Shown here: in pieces, positions 53,378 through 62,606 of the stretch
Layout: the number at the start of each line of letters is the position of its first letter
Position numbering within the stretch: the first letter of the stretch is position 1
DNA from: Verrucomicrobium sp. BvORR106
GTDB taxonomy: Bacteria; Verrucomicrobiota; Verrucomicrobiia; Verrucomicrobiales; Verrucomicrobiaceae
Direction of reading: 5' to 3'
Length of the DNA stretch: 64,000 nt
NCBI RefSeq assembly: GCF_000739655.1
Contig: NZ_BATR01000146.1
Coordinates: 1-64,000, forward strand
The notes under the pieces: generated by a model
Told to the model about the DNA's origin: nothing
Database searches by the model: none
Seen by the model: the letters and a program-made list of their open reading frames with translations, nothing else
Translations under genes and position numbers: made by a program

Positions 53378-55714
53378 ATGAGAAATTTACATCTGAACAT
53401 CTTACCTGTCGATCTTCCTGATGTCGAAATCTGCGTAGGGGTCCGACCCTTTGACTCTGGGGATGGGATGCGTGAATTGCGGAAGGCACACGTCGGAACA
53501 CACATCTTCAAAAGAGTGACCGTTGACGAGTATGGCAAAAAGCTAGATTTGATCTACGCTGTGCAGCTAGACGGTAAGGACTGTACTGTTCTAGACGAAA
53601 CAAAGACAATTCGATTACACGAAAACTTGGGCATAGCACGCCAACTAGTGAATGAGAGCTTCCTCGCTGGTTTCGCACGAAGGAAAGAGAGGCAAATTGT
53701 GGACATAGAGCCATTAAAAGTGGTTTCCTCAGAAGAAGAGCACAACTTTATTTCTCAGGCAGTCAAAGGCGCTAAAGTTCCCGAATGGTTGGTCGTAAGG
53801 CTGGCACACACAATAGATGCCCGTGTTTTTCATTTTGACGGAAGGCCTCCATTCCTCGGACTGGTGCTTGATCATCACACGCACCGTCGAATGGCGAGAC
53901 GATGTTCGGAATGGCTGGCTGATGGACTTGACCTAGCTGGGCTTTATGTATCTGAAAAGGTTCCCTTCCACGACACTAGGATTGAACCGCGTGCTCGTCT
54001 GGTAGGGCGTGTATCTTCGATCAGCGGTAGCACACTGCACCTGACAGACTGTCGCGAGGGTCGCGACACAGTAGAAGCGAGAGACGTTGAGGTTGAAGCT
54101 GACTATGAGGGCTTTTTGCGATGTCTAAACGCCACTTTCAATGGCAGGGGAACAAGTATAGACAAGGCATTGTTCAAATTGCAATCAGAGGCTCAAGTTG
54201 GCCCCAAAAAGCTAAGCGAACTTAGACGCATCGAAAACCGTCTCATTTCCAAACCACTCCGACTGCTTCCGGGGATTGATGCACATGTGATTCCACACCT
54301 TGACACAAACGGGAAGCGCTTCCCAGGCGTTCATAGATCGTCACAACCGCTCTACGTATTCGACCGAACTTTCAACAAGCCCGCACTAAACGACGCCAAG
54401 CGTGGAATTTCCGAACTCGGGCCATATAGCCGGCAAGGATTCACACCCTCGACCCCGAGATTCTGCGTGATATGTGAACGCAGTCGCAAAGGCGAAGTAG
54501 AACAGTTTCTACGGAAGTTTTTTGAAGGCAACAACGAGCCGGGAAGAAGATGTTTCTTTCCGAACGGATTCATCAAAACATACGGACTGCAAGGGAAGGT
54601 AATCCGCTTCTTTCTTGCTGAAAACGCATCTGCCACGGCTTATCGAAGTGCTGCTCAGGATGCATTAACCGCGGTCACAACAGAGGCGGAACGTTGGCAT
54701 TTGGCGTTCGTACAGGTAAATGAAGCAAGTCACAACCTTCGGGGGGACAACAACCCTTACTTGGTCACAAAAGCGGCTTTTCTTTCACAGCAGATACCCA
54801 CTCAGGAGTTCATGATTGAAACCACGCGTCGAAAAGGGACGGGGCTTGACTTCATACTGAGCAACATAGCACTTGCAAGCTATGCCAAACTCGGCGGAAC
54901 ACCATGGCATCTAAAAGTAAATAATCCCATGGCACACGAGTTGGTTGTTGGGCTTGGCAGCGCCTCAATCAGCGACTCAAGGCTTGGCTCTCGACAACGC
55001 ATGGTTGGCATCACAACGTTGTTCACAAGTGAAGGACGTTACTTACTCGGCAACATGTCCAATGCCGTCCCGTTTGAAGAGTACGGAAAGGCAGTTGTGC
55101 AGATGCTTACGAGCGCCATTGAACGTGCACAAACTGATATGAACTGGCAGAGGGGCGACGAAGTGCGGCTCATATTCCATGCGTTCAAGCCTCTTAAGGA
55201 CACTGAAGCTGAGGCAGTAAAGGCAGTCACAGAAAGTTTGAGCGGTTACAATGTTGAATTTGCCTTCCTTCATGTTTCCCAGGATCACGATATCGTATTG
55301 TACGACACCGACAATCAAGGAGTTAAAGCCTTCGGCGCGGGATTCTCGAATGTAAAGGAAATGATGAAAGGTGAGTTCGCGCCAACGAGGGGAGCATATC
55401 TCACCCTCAACAGATCCAGCGCTATCCTATCGCTCACGGGGGCAAAGGAGGTAAAGAAGCCTACCGACGGATTACCCTATCCGGCACTGCTCCACCTCCA
55501 TCGAAGCTCCACATTCACAGACATGAAATATCTCGCAGAGCAGGTCTACACGTTTGCATCTCATTCGTGGAAAAGCTTCGACATGTCCGGAATGCCGGTA
55601 ACAATTGGCTATTCACATCTTATAGCGCGACTCCTTGGTAGGCTCGGAGGATTGCCGCACTTCAGTGTGGATTCAATACATGGGAGACTTAACCGGCTGA
55701 GATGGTTTCTATGA
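53378..55714 (+). CDS. Long-B prokaryotic Argonaute, predicted catalytically inactive
   Basis: 778 residues. The C-terminal half is a MID-PIWI module in the style of long-B pAgos: GTGLDFILSNIALASYAKLG, TPWHLKV, HELVVGLGSASISD, RLIFHAFKPLKD, PYPALLHLHRSSTFTDMKYL, VTIGYSHLIARLLGRL. The DEDX tetrad is broken: the first Asp (usually in VG-D-x-S) is Gly in VVGLGSA and the later Asp site reads HAF, so guide-directed target binding without cutting is expected. Sequence before about residue 250 is not assigned to a named domain. Codon use and base composition are lower in GC than neighbours, suggesting transfer. The patatin-like gene overlaps its stop by 4 bases (ATGA), the arrangement expected of a sensor-effector pair. 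Confidence 0.87.
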   Translation: MRNLHLNILPVDLPDVEICVGVRPFDSGDGMRELRKAHVGTHIFKRVTVDEYGKKLDLIYAVQLDGKDCTVLDETKTIRLHENLGIARQLVNESFLAGFARRKERQIVDIEPLKVVSSEEEHNFISQAVKGAKVPEWLVVRLAHTIDARVFHFDGRPPFLGLVLDHHTHRRMARRCSEWLADGLDLAGLYVSEKVPFHDTRIEPRARLVGRVSSISGSTLHLTDCREGRDTVEARDVEVEADYEGFLRCLNATFNGRGTSIDKALFKLQSEAQVGPKKLSELRRIENRLISKPLRLLPGIDAHVIPHLDTNGKRFPGVHRSSQPLYVFDRTFNKPALNDAKRGISELGPYSRQGFTPSTPRFCVICERSRKGEVEQFLRKFFEGNNEPGRRCFFPNGFIKTYGLQGKVIRFFLAENASATAYRSAAQDALTAVTTEAERWHLAFVQVNEASHNLRGDNNPYLVTKAAFLSQQIPTQEFMIETTRRKGTGLDFILSNIALASYAKLGGTPWHLKVNNPMAHELVVGLGSASISDSRLGSRQRMVGITTLFTSEGRYLLGNMSNAVPFEEYGKAVVQMLTSAIERAQTDMNWQRGDEVRLIFHAFKPLKDTEAEAVKAVTESLSGYNVEFAFLHVSQDHDIVLYDTDNQGVKAFGAGFSNVKEMMKGEFAPTRGAYLTLNRSSAILSLTGAKEVKKPTDGLPYPALLHLHRSSTFTDMKYLAEQVYTFASHSWKSFDMSGMPVTIGYSHLIARLLGRLGGLPHFSVDSIHGRLNRLRWFL

Positions 55715-57669
55715 ATAAGAACGATCTAAAAGCAGTCTTTGACGCTCGCGATGTCCTACTGAAGACTGCTCTTGCTGAAGCAGGGCAAAATCCATTGGCA
55801 GCAGCATTCCTCGGTTGGCTTCTCCGGAGTGCCAACACTCTTCATATGCTAGAGGAGGCAGCAACGCGAGCTGCCGCAGCTAAGGGTGCAGACCGTAATT
55901 CTCGCAACGTTGCAGTACTAGGATTTGCATGTGGAGTGGACTCATTGAAAAGCCGCTTTGCGCCCAGCTTTAAAGCACAACTTGAGTGGTCTACTGGTAG
56001 ACCAAACATTTCAACTGTGGGCGAACCGTCCGGAGTTGTCGCGGACCCTCTCAGTTTTACCGGGATTATTGTCGGTGTGGACGGTATTCTTAACGAAGTG
56101 GAGCGTCACCAGATAGCAAACTGGTCTCGCTCAGTTTGGACGGATTCCAACGTATTGTTCTCGGATGGGGGATGGAGGCGAGGCTTGCTTGAGACGCTTG
56201 GATTTCGACTAACTATCTTGGACGTAGTCGGCAACAATTCAAATCACCCCGAGTGGCTTACCGCAGCGTTGATCCGTCGAGGATGGAGTCTACCTTTCGA
56301 AAAGTCCGCCACAGAAGTATTGGATCGGGCGTTAGAGGAATCGACTAGAGTTGCAGATGCCTTCGAAGCCGGGCTACGAGTAGCCGCAATTGAATGGGCC
56401 GTCTCACGCTACGAGCGTCCGATTACCCTTGTCCTGTCGGGCGGAGGGCTTCGGGCAACACTATTCCAACTTGGGGTAGTGGCATATTTGGTTCACATGA
56501 ATGACCTTGGAAGGGTCGGTGGCTTGGTGTCGGTTTCAGGAGGTAGCATACTTGCCGCGCACTTAGCCTCTCGATGGAGGGACGCAATAGAAAGCCTGCA
56601 GTCGTTCGTCACGGTGGCGGCTGATCTTGTGCGCTTCGCGCGTTCCGACATACGTCACAATATAGTTGTCCCTTGGATTTGGTCGCGCCTAAATCCCCTG
56701 GCATGGTTTCGAGAATCAGCGTCACTTAGCGGCAGGTTGCGTTCTGCATTTAACGTGCATTTTTCGAAAACTCGATTGGGCGATTTGAACCAGCCTGGAT
56801 TCCCACAAGTCGCTTTCGTGGCAACGGATGCCGTAAGGCTTGAGCGCATTGCATTCACAGCAGGTAAAGTCGCGAGATTTCCAGTTTCCCCGGACGCCAT
56901 AGAAAGTGGACACACTACACACATAGTAGCCGACAGCACAGGAGTACCTCTATCGCTTGCAGTCGCAACTTCTGCTTGTTTTCCGCCTGTTTTCCCTAGG
57001 ATGAAGCTCACTCATCGCGACTTTGGACTTCGCTATGATGAGTTCAAGGATGAACTTTCACTCAACGATGGGGGCGTTATCGGAAATCTTGGTATTGAGG
57101 TGTTGCTAAGCCTTCGCGATGCGGGATGGAGCCTTGCCGACGAAGTCTTGGTCGTCGATGCAGAACGCCCACAAGGCAAAAAGCCGGGAACAGGGCCGGC
57201 AACAGACGTGGGCGCTCAAGGAGCTGCGCTTAGTCGGGCAGCAGTGGACCTCGCCAAACAGCGACTGGGAGCGGACTTGCGTATCATCAGCTTTTCGAAA
57301 CGACAGCCTACTCCACCGGAGTTGGCGTTTACTACACAGACGCCACTTGCTTCGTTTCGAACTGATTTGGATGCCCCAAATTGGCGAGAATGCCAAGCTC
57401 TAATGCTTCACGGCTTTGCGGCAGCTACTGTAGCTCTCGGCAAGCCAGTCGAACACACTGAAACCGCCAAAGCAGGAGAAAAGATTGTATCGTCCATACT
57501 AGAAGGTGCAGGTGCCCCCCAATTGCATGGCACACCCACGGACATTGACCTTGAGAAGTCGCAGCAGCGGCCGATGGCCCGGGTGATAATTCATGGACTA
57601 TTGGTGCTCTGCATCGCCATCGTCGTGTGTTTTTTGGTGTATCGCATCTACGTTAAAACACTTTGGTAA
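55711..57669 (+). CDS. Patatin-like phospholipase with C-terminal membrane anchor
   Basis: 652 residues from ATG 55711. N-terminal 230 residues unassigned, helical; then a patatin fold: oxyanion loop LVLSGGGLRATLFQLG near 242, nucleophile elbow VSVSGGSILAAH near 274 (Ser where the first Gly of GxSxG usually is, closer to GVSGGS of cPLA2-like enzymes), and catalytic Asp in LNDGGVIG near 450. A single membrane helix closes the protein (LLVLCIAIVVCFLVYRIYV). Predicted to hydrolyse membrane lipids. Co-translation with an inactive Argonaute suggests a toxic effector released when the Argonaute detects invading nucleic acid; inference. Confidence 0.85.
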   Translation: MNKNDLKAVFDARDVLLKTALAEAGQNPLAAAFLGWLLRSANTLHMLEEAATRAAAAKGADRNSRNVAVLGFACGVDSLKSRFAPSFKAQLEWSTGRPNISTVGEPSGVVADPLSFTGIIVGVDGILNEVERHQIANWSRSVWTDSNVLFSDGGWRRGLLETLGFRLTILDVVGNNSNHPEWLTAALIRRGWSLPFEKSATEVLDRALEESTRVADAFEAGLRVAAIEWAVSRYERPITLVLSGGGLRATLFQLGVVAYLVHMNDLGRVGGLVSVSGGSILAAHLASRWRDAIESLQSFVTVAADLVRFARSDIRHNIVVPWIWSRLNPLAWFRESASLSGRLRSAFNVHFSKTRLGDLNQPGFPQVAFVATDAVRLERIAFTAGKVARFPVSPDAIESGHTTHIVADSTGVPLSLAVATSACFPPVFPRMKLTHRDFGLRYDEFKDELSLNDGGVIGNLGIEVLLSLRDAGWSLADEVLVVDAERPQGKKPGTGPATDVGAQGAALSRAAVDLAKQRLGADLRIISFSKRQPTPPELAFTTQTPLASFRTDLDAPNWRECQALMLHGFAAATVALGKPVEHTETAKAGEKIVSSILEGAGAPQLHGTPTDIDLEKSQQRPMARVIIHGLLVLCIAIVVCFLVYRIYVKTLW

Positions 57670-58045
57670 ACTTGATGATGTTCCGACAAATTTGGAAGGC
57701 GTGTTACGTTATCACCATGAAAAACGTTCCACACCCAAGGAGTTGCCACGAGCGGTGGGACAGCAGTTAGATATTATCGTTGAGAAAATAGAAGCAGAAG
57801 GCAGATCCAAGAGTTATCACGATGCACTTGCACTCATAGCCGCATCCTATTAACTAGATGGTGACTTGTTGCAGAACTTTCTTGAGCAGCGCGCAAACGT
57901 GGTCGGCAACGATTCTAAGATTCCGATGAATCAAAGAGTTTCTGCGCTCAGGGCGGCGGGACTAGAAACAGTTCCAATGCCATCGAACTGGCCTCAGCGT
58001 AGAAATTTCGACTCAGAATACGCGCATCTTATCGAACATCCTTAA
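57670..58045 (+). pseudogene. Interrupted small ORF after the patatin gene
   Basis: One frame reads FGKLDDVPTNLEGVLRYHHE, KELPRAVGQQLDIIVEKIEA, LALIAASY, TAA stop (57851-57853), then immediately LDGDLLQNFLEQRANVV and RRNFDSEYAHLIEHP to a stop at 58043. The two halves share a frame and look like one protein of about 125 residues with a premature stop. No good ATG start; it overlaps or abuts the patatin end. May be a third system component that has decayed, or a readthrough or split gene. Function unknown. Confidence 0.4.
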
Positions 58046-58222
58046 ACATTGGCCCAACCTCTATCACCCGCTGGATCCAGCCTCCACGCATCGAATCAAG
58101 GAGGGTCAGGTGTCCGACTTCGGCATGAACTCCGACCCCACCCCTGACTTTGGCGGGCGGGTCATTCCGGTCGCCGACTTCAAAAAGGAAGTTCAGGCAC
58201 TGCTGCCAAAGCAAAAATAGGC
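58046..58222 (+). pseudogene. C-terminal fragment of an unrecognised protein
   Basis: Open frame without start: HWPNLYHPLDPASTHRI, KEGQVSDFGMNSDPTP, GGRVIPVADFKKEVQALLP, KQK, stop TAG. Composition is host-like GC-rich, unlike the preceding island. It looks like the tail of a normal gene cut off at the island edge, which would mark the right boundary of the Argonaute island near 58046. Confidence 0.4.
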
Positions 58223-58951
58223 GAGACAGAGGAAGGGAGGCCATGCCAGCAGCAGGCGAGGAGATGAGCCGGTGCCAACGCACACCTCTCCCCTCCCCGC
58301 CCCAACCCTCTGCGGCTGATGGAGCCCCCTGAGAAGCCCGGGGAGCGCCCGCATCCTGCGGGCTGTTCGCGGCATCTTGCCGCGAACGTCAGTCAGTTCG
58401 CGACGTCGCATCCAAATGACGTGGAGGTGTTGAAGGCGATGGGGAAGAAGCGGATGCTGTCGGCCTTCCCACCTGATCATCTGCTGCGGCAGTACCCAAC
58501 GTTAACTCGCTTAGGGCTCGTCCAACGTTGGGCTGTGTTAGAGATCCCCGCTGGGGATCAGCTTCCGATGGAGGCGGGCACCTCCAGGTGGTTCCTGGGC
58601 GGCCACCCCAAATGCGTGGCAGACGCTGCAGCCAGTGCCTCCTCACGTCGACAACTACAGGGGCGCTGGGAAGATTGGCGATCAAACACCAGTGGGTGGG
58701 AGGAGAGGCGTGAGCTATCGGCGCGCGTGCGGATACCGTAGCTGTTTGAGAATGCCTTCTGCCATGGGGCCAACAACACCGGTCGTAGTTGTCGACGTGA
58801 GGAGGCACTAACTTCCCGGTCTGCGATGTTTCCTCGTGGAGATCAGCCAAGAGCCCAAGGGCTACTCCTTGACCGCGAGGCGAAGCAGCATCTTCCCCCC
58901 AGACATCCCCTTCCCCTTCCTCTTAAGGAGCACAAGACATGGCTGCTGGCC
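58223..58951. other. Gene-poor region with palindromes
   Basis: 730 bases with a 9-bp inverted repeat CCCAACGTT/AACGTTGGG at 58495-58532 and the larger element at 58635-58808. A 140-codon ORF crosses the region but spans the repeats and has no family, so I do not call it. Confidence 0.45.
58635..58808. repeat. 174-bp element with perfect 24-bp inverted arms
   Basis: GTGCCTCCTCACGTCGACAA through 58658 is the exact reverse complement of 58785-58808. The 126-base interior has no coding sense. Same architecture as 72-224 and 42982-43138. Confidence 0.85.
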
Positions 58952-59878
58952 CTACCCCGCACCCCCTGTCCCCCGCCCCAGCCGGGACTTCAGGGCGATC
59001 ATGCGGCCGAGGGTCTCGGTGATCGGGAGGGACGCGGGCGGCTCCAGGGCGGCACCGATGCGGGCGAGTTCGAGGTTCAGGTAGTCGATCTCCGTCTCCC
59101 GGTTCTCCCGCAGGTCCTGCAGCGTCGAGATGGCCTGGGTGGAGTTGGCGCTGATCTTCAGCACCCGCTCCATGAGGGCCTCGACCTCCACGGGGATGCC
59201 CAGACGGTTCGCCAGGGTGACGCCCTCGGTGACGATCTTGCGCGCCAGGTCTCGGGCCTCTTCGTTCTTTGAGAACAGGCTGTTGTCCACCTCCAGCAAC
59301 GGGCAGACGGCGTTGAACACACAGTTGATAATGGTCTTCGTCCAGGCCTCGCGCTGGATGTCCGCCTCCGCCCGCAAAGGGAAGCCGACCGTATGAAGCG
59401 CGGCCAGACAGGCCTGCAGCCGCTCCTCCGTGCCGGTGACGACTCCCACCGGCGAGGGCGTGACGGCGCGGAAGCGGAAGCCCTTTTTCAGATCGCCTTC
59501 GCTCACGACATACAACACGGACCGGTAAATCTCCTGAAACCCGGCCTCTACAAACGGGCGCTCCACGCCCAGCCCATTCTGCATGATGACCACCGGCCCG
59601 CTCACCAGCGGAGCCAGCCGCCGGGCCAGGGCCGCATTGGCATGCGCCTTGGTGGCAATGACCACCGGCCCCTTGATCTCCCCCAACCGACCGATGCCAA
59701 CCGTCTGAAGGGGCAGGTCCAGCGCCCGGTCAGCCACCGTGACGGGGACGGTCACCGTCTGCTCTGGCGCGTCTTCCTCACTGGCGCGGACGCCGATCAC
59801 TGGCCGCCCCGCGGCAGCGAGACAAGCCATCAAAGGCACCCCGACGGCGCCGCATCCAATCACGTAAACAGGTTCCAT
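58952..59878 (-). CDS. panE: 2-dehydropantoate 2-reductase (ketopantoate reductase family)
   Basis: 308 residues. Reduces ketopantoate to pantoate with NADPH in coenzyme A synthesis, or a related 2-keto acid. N-terminal Rossmann motif VYVIGCGAVGVPLM, substrate region VVIATKAHANAALA, QNGLGVERPF, catalytic Lys in EAWTKTIINCVFNAVCPLLE, and the C-terminal helical domain with SNSTQ-like SANSTQAISTLQDL. The gene stands alone between repeat-rich gaps; several paralogs of this family are not pantothenate enzymes, so the symbol is tentative. Confidence 0.85.
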   Translation of the reverse strand: MEPVYVIGCGAVGVPLMACLAAAGRPVIGVRASEEDAPEQTVTVPVTVADRALDLPLQTVGIGRLGEIKGPVVIATKAHANAALARRLAPLVSGPVVIMQNGLGVERPFVEAGFQEIYRSVLYVVSEGDLKKGFRFRAVTPSPVGVVTGTEERLQACLAALHTVGFPLRAEADIQREAWTKTIINCVFNAVCPLLEVDNSLFSKNEEARDLARKIVTEGVTLANRLGIPVEVEALMERVLKISANSTQAISTLQDLRENRETEIDYLNLELARIGAALEPPASLPITETLGRMIALKSRLGRGTGGAG

Positions 59879-60003
59879 AGGTTGTAGCAGGAAGGTTCGA
59901 GGGAGGTCAGACCCTTTTCCCTACGCTAGAATTGGTGTGCTGGACGCCTGGGGTAATTCCCGGGCTGGGCGCTGCCCATGAGTGTCATTTCCGTGAACCC
60001 CAG

Positions 60004-60240
60004 AGAGCCGGGACGGCTCTTCTACCTTGCCCGGCGCAACGCCTGCCGGGAGGCTCAAAGTAGTGGTAGGCTTTAGCCTGCCTTTTCCAGCGAAGGAGGA
60101 AATGGGCAATCGGGATAGAATGCGATGACTGTCTGCAACGCCCTCGGTTTCTCGACTGAGCCGCCTAAAGACGGTACTCCAACCCTGCCGACGGTCATCT
60201 AAGATCATTTGGAGGTTGGGGGCCCATGCGACGTCAGGTG
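60004..60240 (+). repeat. Left copy of a ~240-bp direct repeat
   Basis: Half of a 71-bp hairpin (AGAGCCGGGACGGCTCTTCT, 60004-60025), then the cgcctgccgggaggctcaaa module, a small hairpin taggctttagcctgc, and an inverted segment with cggtactccaaccctgcc and ttggaggttgggggcc. The same order of parts occurs at 62186-62433 on the other side of the M20 gene. Bases 59879-60003 show no gene. Confidence 0.75.
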
Positions 60241-60261
60241 AGCGGAGGGGACTGGCGATCA

Positions 60262-60367
60262 AGGGACGTTTGGTGCGTGAGCCGGTTGGCACAACCGGAC
60301 TACGCCTATAGCGATCTCTTGTGCGAGAGCTCAGGTCTTGTGTCTGGTGTCTTCTAGTCTGGCGTCT
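60262..60367 (+). repeat. Left arm of a ~105-bp inverted repeat around the M20 gene
   Basis: Runs through gagccggttggcacaaccgg, actacgcc, tcttgtgcgagagctcaggt and cttctagtctgg. The reverse complement, with a few changes, is at 61957-62057. The inner part ggttggcacaacc is itself palindromic. With the outer direct repeats, it gives the M20 gene nested repeat borders. Confidence 0.8.
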
Positions 60368-60458
60368 CATCAAACCCTTTGTGCCTTCGTGCCTTTGTGT
60401 GAGAACTCTCAGGTTTTGCGACGTAGATGTTTGCGTCCCGCGAATGCCATGCCCTGAA

Positions 60459-61772
<1,314 letters not shown>

Positions 61773-61805
61773 GGCCAGGCCTCGGGGCAGCTTGAGGTCG
61801 GGACT

Positions 61806-61880
61806 GTAGAAGAACCGTCTCGGTTCTTGTTCCTCGAACCACCCAACGTGCGCCATGCAAGAGCCGGGACGTCTCTTCTA
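61806..61880 (+). repeat. Double-hairpin repeat, 75-bp variant
   Basis: GTAGAAGAACCGTCTCGGTT and AAGAGCCGGGACGTCTCTTC arms, 4 bases longer in the middle than the usual 71; followed by cttgc and the companion module. Located 33 bases after the M20 stop, so it may act as a 3'-end structure. Confidence 0.8.
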
Positions 61881-61956
61881 CCTTGCTCTGTGGCGACGCC
61901 TGCCGTGAAGCTTAAAGGAGGCGGGGGTTGTAGCCCTGCCCGCTGCGCGGGAGACT

Positions 61957-62057
61957 CCAGACTAGAAGACACAAGACACAAGACCTGAGCTCTCGCACAA
62001 GAGGTCGCCACAGGCGTAGTCCGGTTGTGCCAACCGGCTCACCAGCCAAACGTCCCA
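61957..62057 (-). repeat. Right arm of the ~105-bp inverted repeat
   Basis: Reverse complement of 60262-60367 with a small number of substitutions: tctcgcacaagag, aggcgtagtccggttgtgcc, aaccggctcacc. See that entry. Confidence 0.8.
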
Positions 62058-62138
62058 CGATCATCTCCCCGCTCCGCCCACTCCACATACGCGGGGCTGG
62101 GAACCCCCGCCTCCTTTACTGATTGCGGCGTTCTCAAT

Positions 62139-62209
62139 GTGGAAGAACCGTCTCGGTTCTTGTTCTTCGAACCACCCAGCGCACCCAAGAGCCGGGACGG
62201 CTCTTCTAC
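62139..62209 (+). repeat. 71-bp double-hairpin repeat
   Basis: GTGGAAGAACCGTCTCGGTT and AAGAGCCGGGACGGCTCTTC arms; its right half begins the second copy of the direct repeat at 62186-62433. Confidence 0.85.
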
Positions 62210-62433
62210 CTTGCCCCAGAGCGACGCCTGCGGGGAAGCTTAAAGGAGTGTTAGGCTTTAGCCTGCTTTTTCGAGCGAAGGGGGAAATGGACAATCGAGC
62301 TTGATTGCCAGACCGTCTGCAACGCCCTCAGTTTATCGACTGAGCCGTCCCGCAACGCGCGGACGGTACTCCAACCCTGCCGGCGGATGTTTAGGATAAA
62401 TTGGAGGTTGGGGGCCGATGAGACGTCACATAC
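62186..62433 (+). repeat. Right copy of the ~240-bp direct repeat
   Basis: Same part order as 60004-60240: hairpin half, cgcctgcggggaagcttaaa, ttaggctttagcctgc, gactgagccgtcc, cggtactccaaccctgcc, ttggaggttgggggcc. Downstream, 62434-62606 contains a further companion-module copy (gcctcctttaagcttcccc) and no gene. Confidence 0.75.
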
Positions 62434-62606
62434 GCGGGGCTAGGAACCCCCGCCTCCTTTAAGCTTCCCCACCCTTTGTGCCTTCGTGCCTTTGTGTGAG
62501 GAAACTCAGGTCTGGCAGTCTGGCGCCTTCTTCACTACAGGTCCCACTATGGTGTGATCTCCCTCCCCTTGTGCTCCCACCCAGTCCAGACAAGCATTCC
62601 CTCACC

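Noticed and set aside
58319-58741. 140-codon ORF in the gap before panE
   Set aside because: It runs across two inverted repeats and has no recognisable family, ribosome site or conserved composition.
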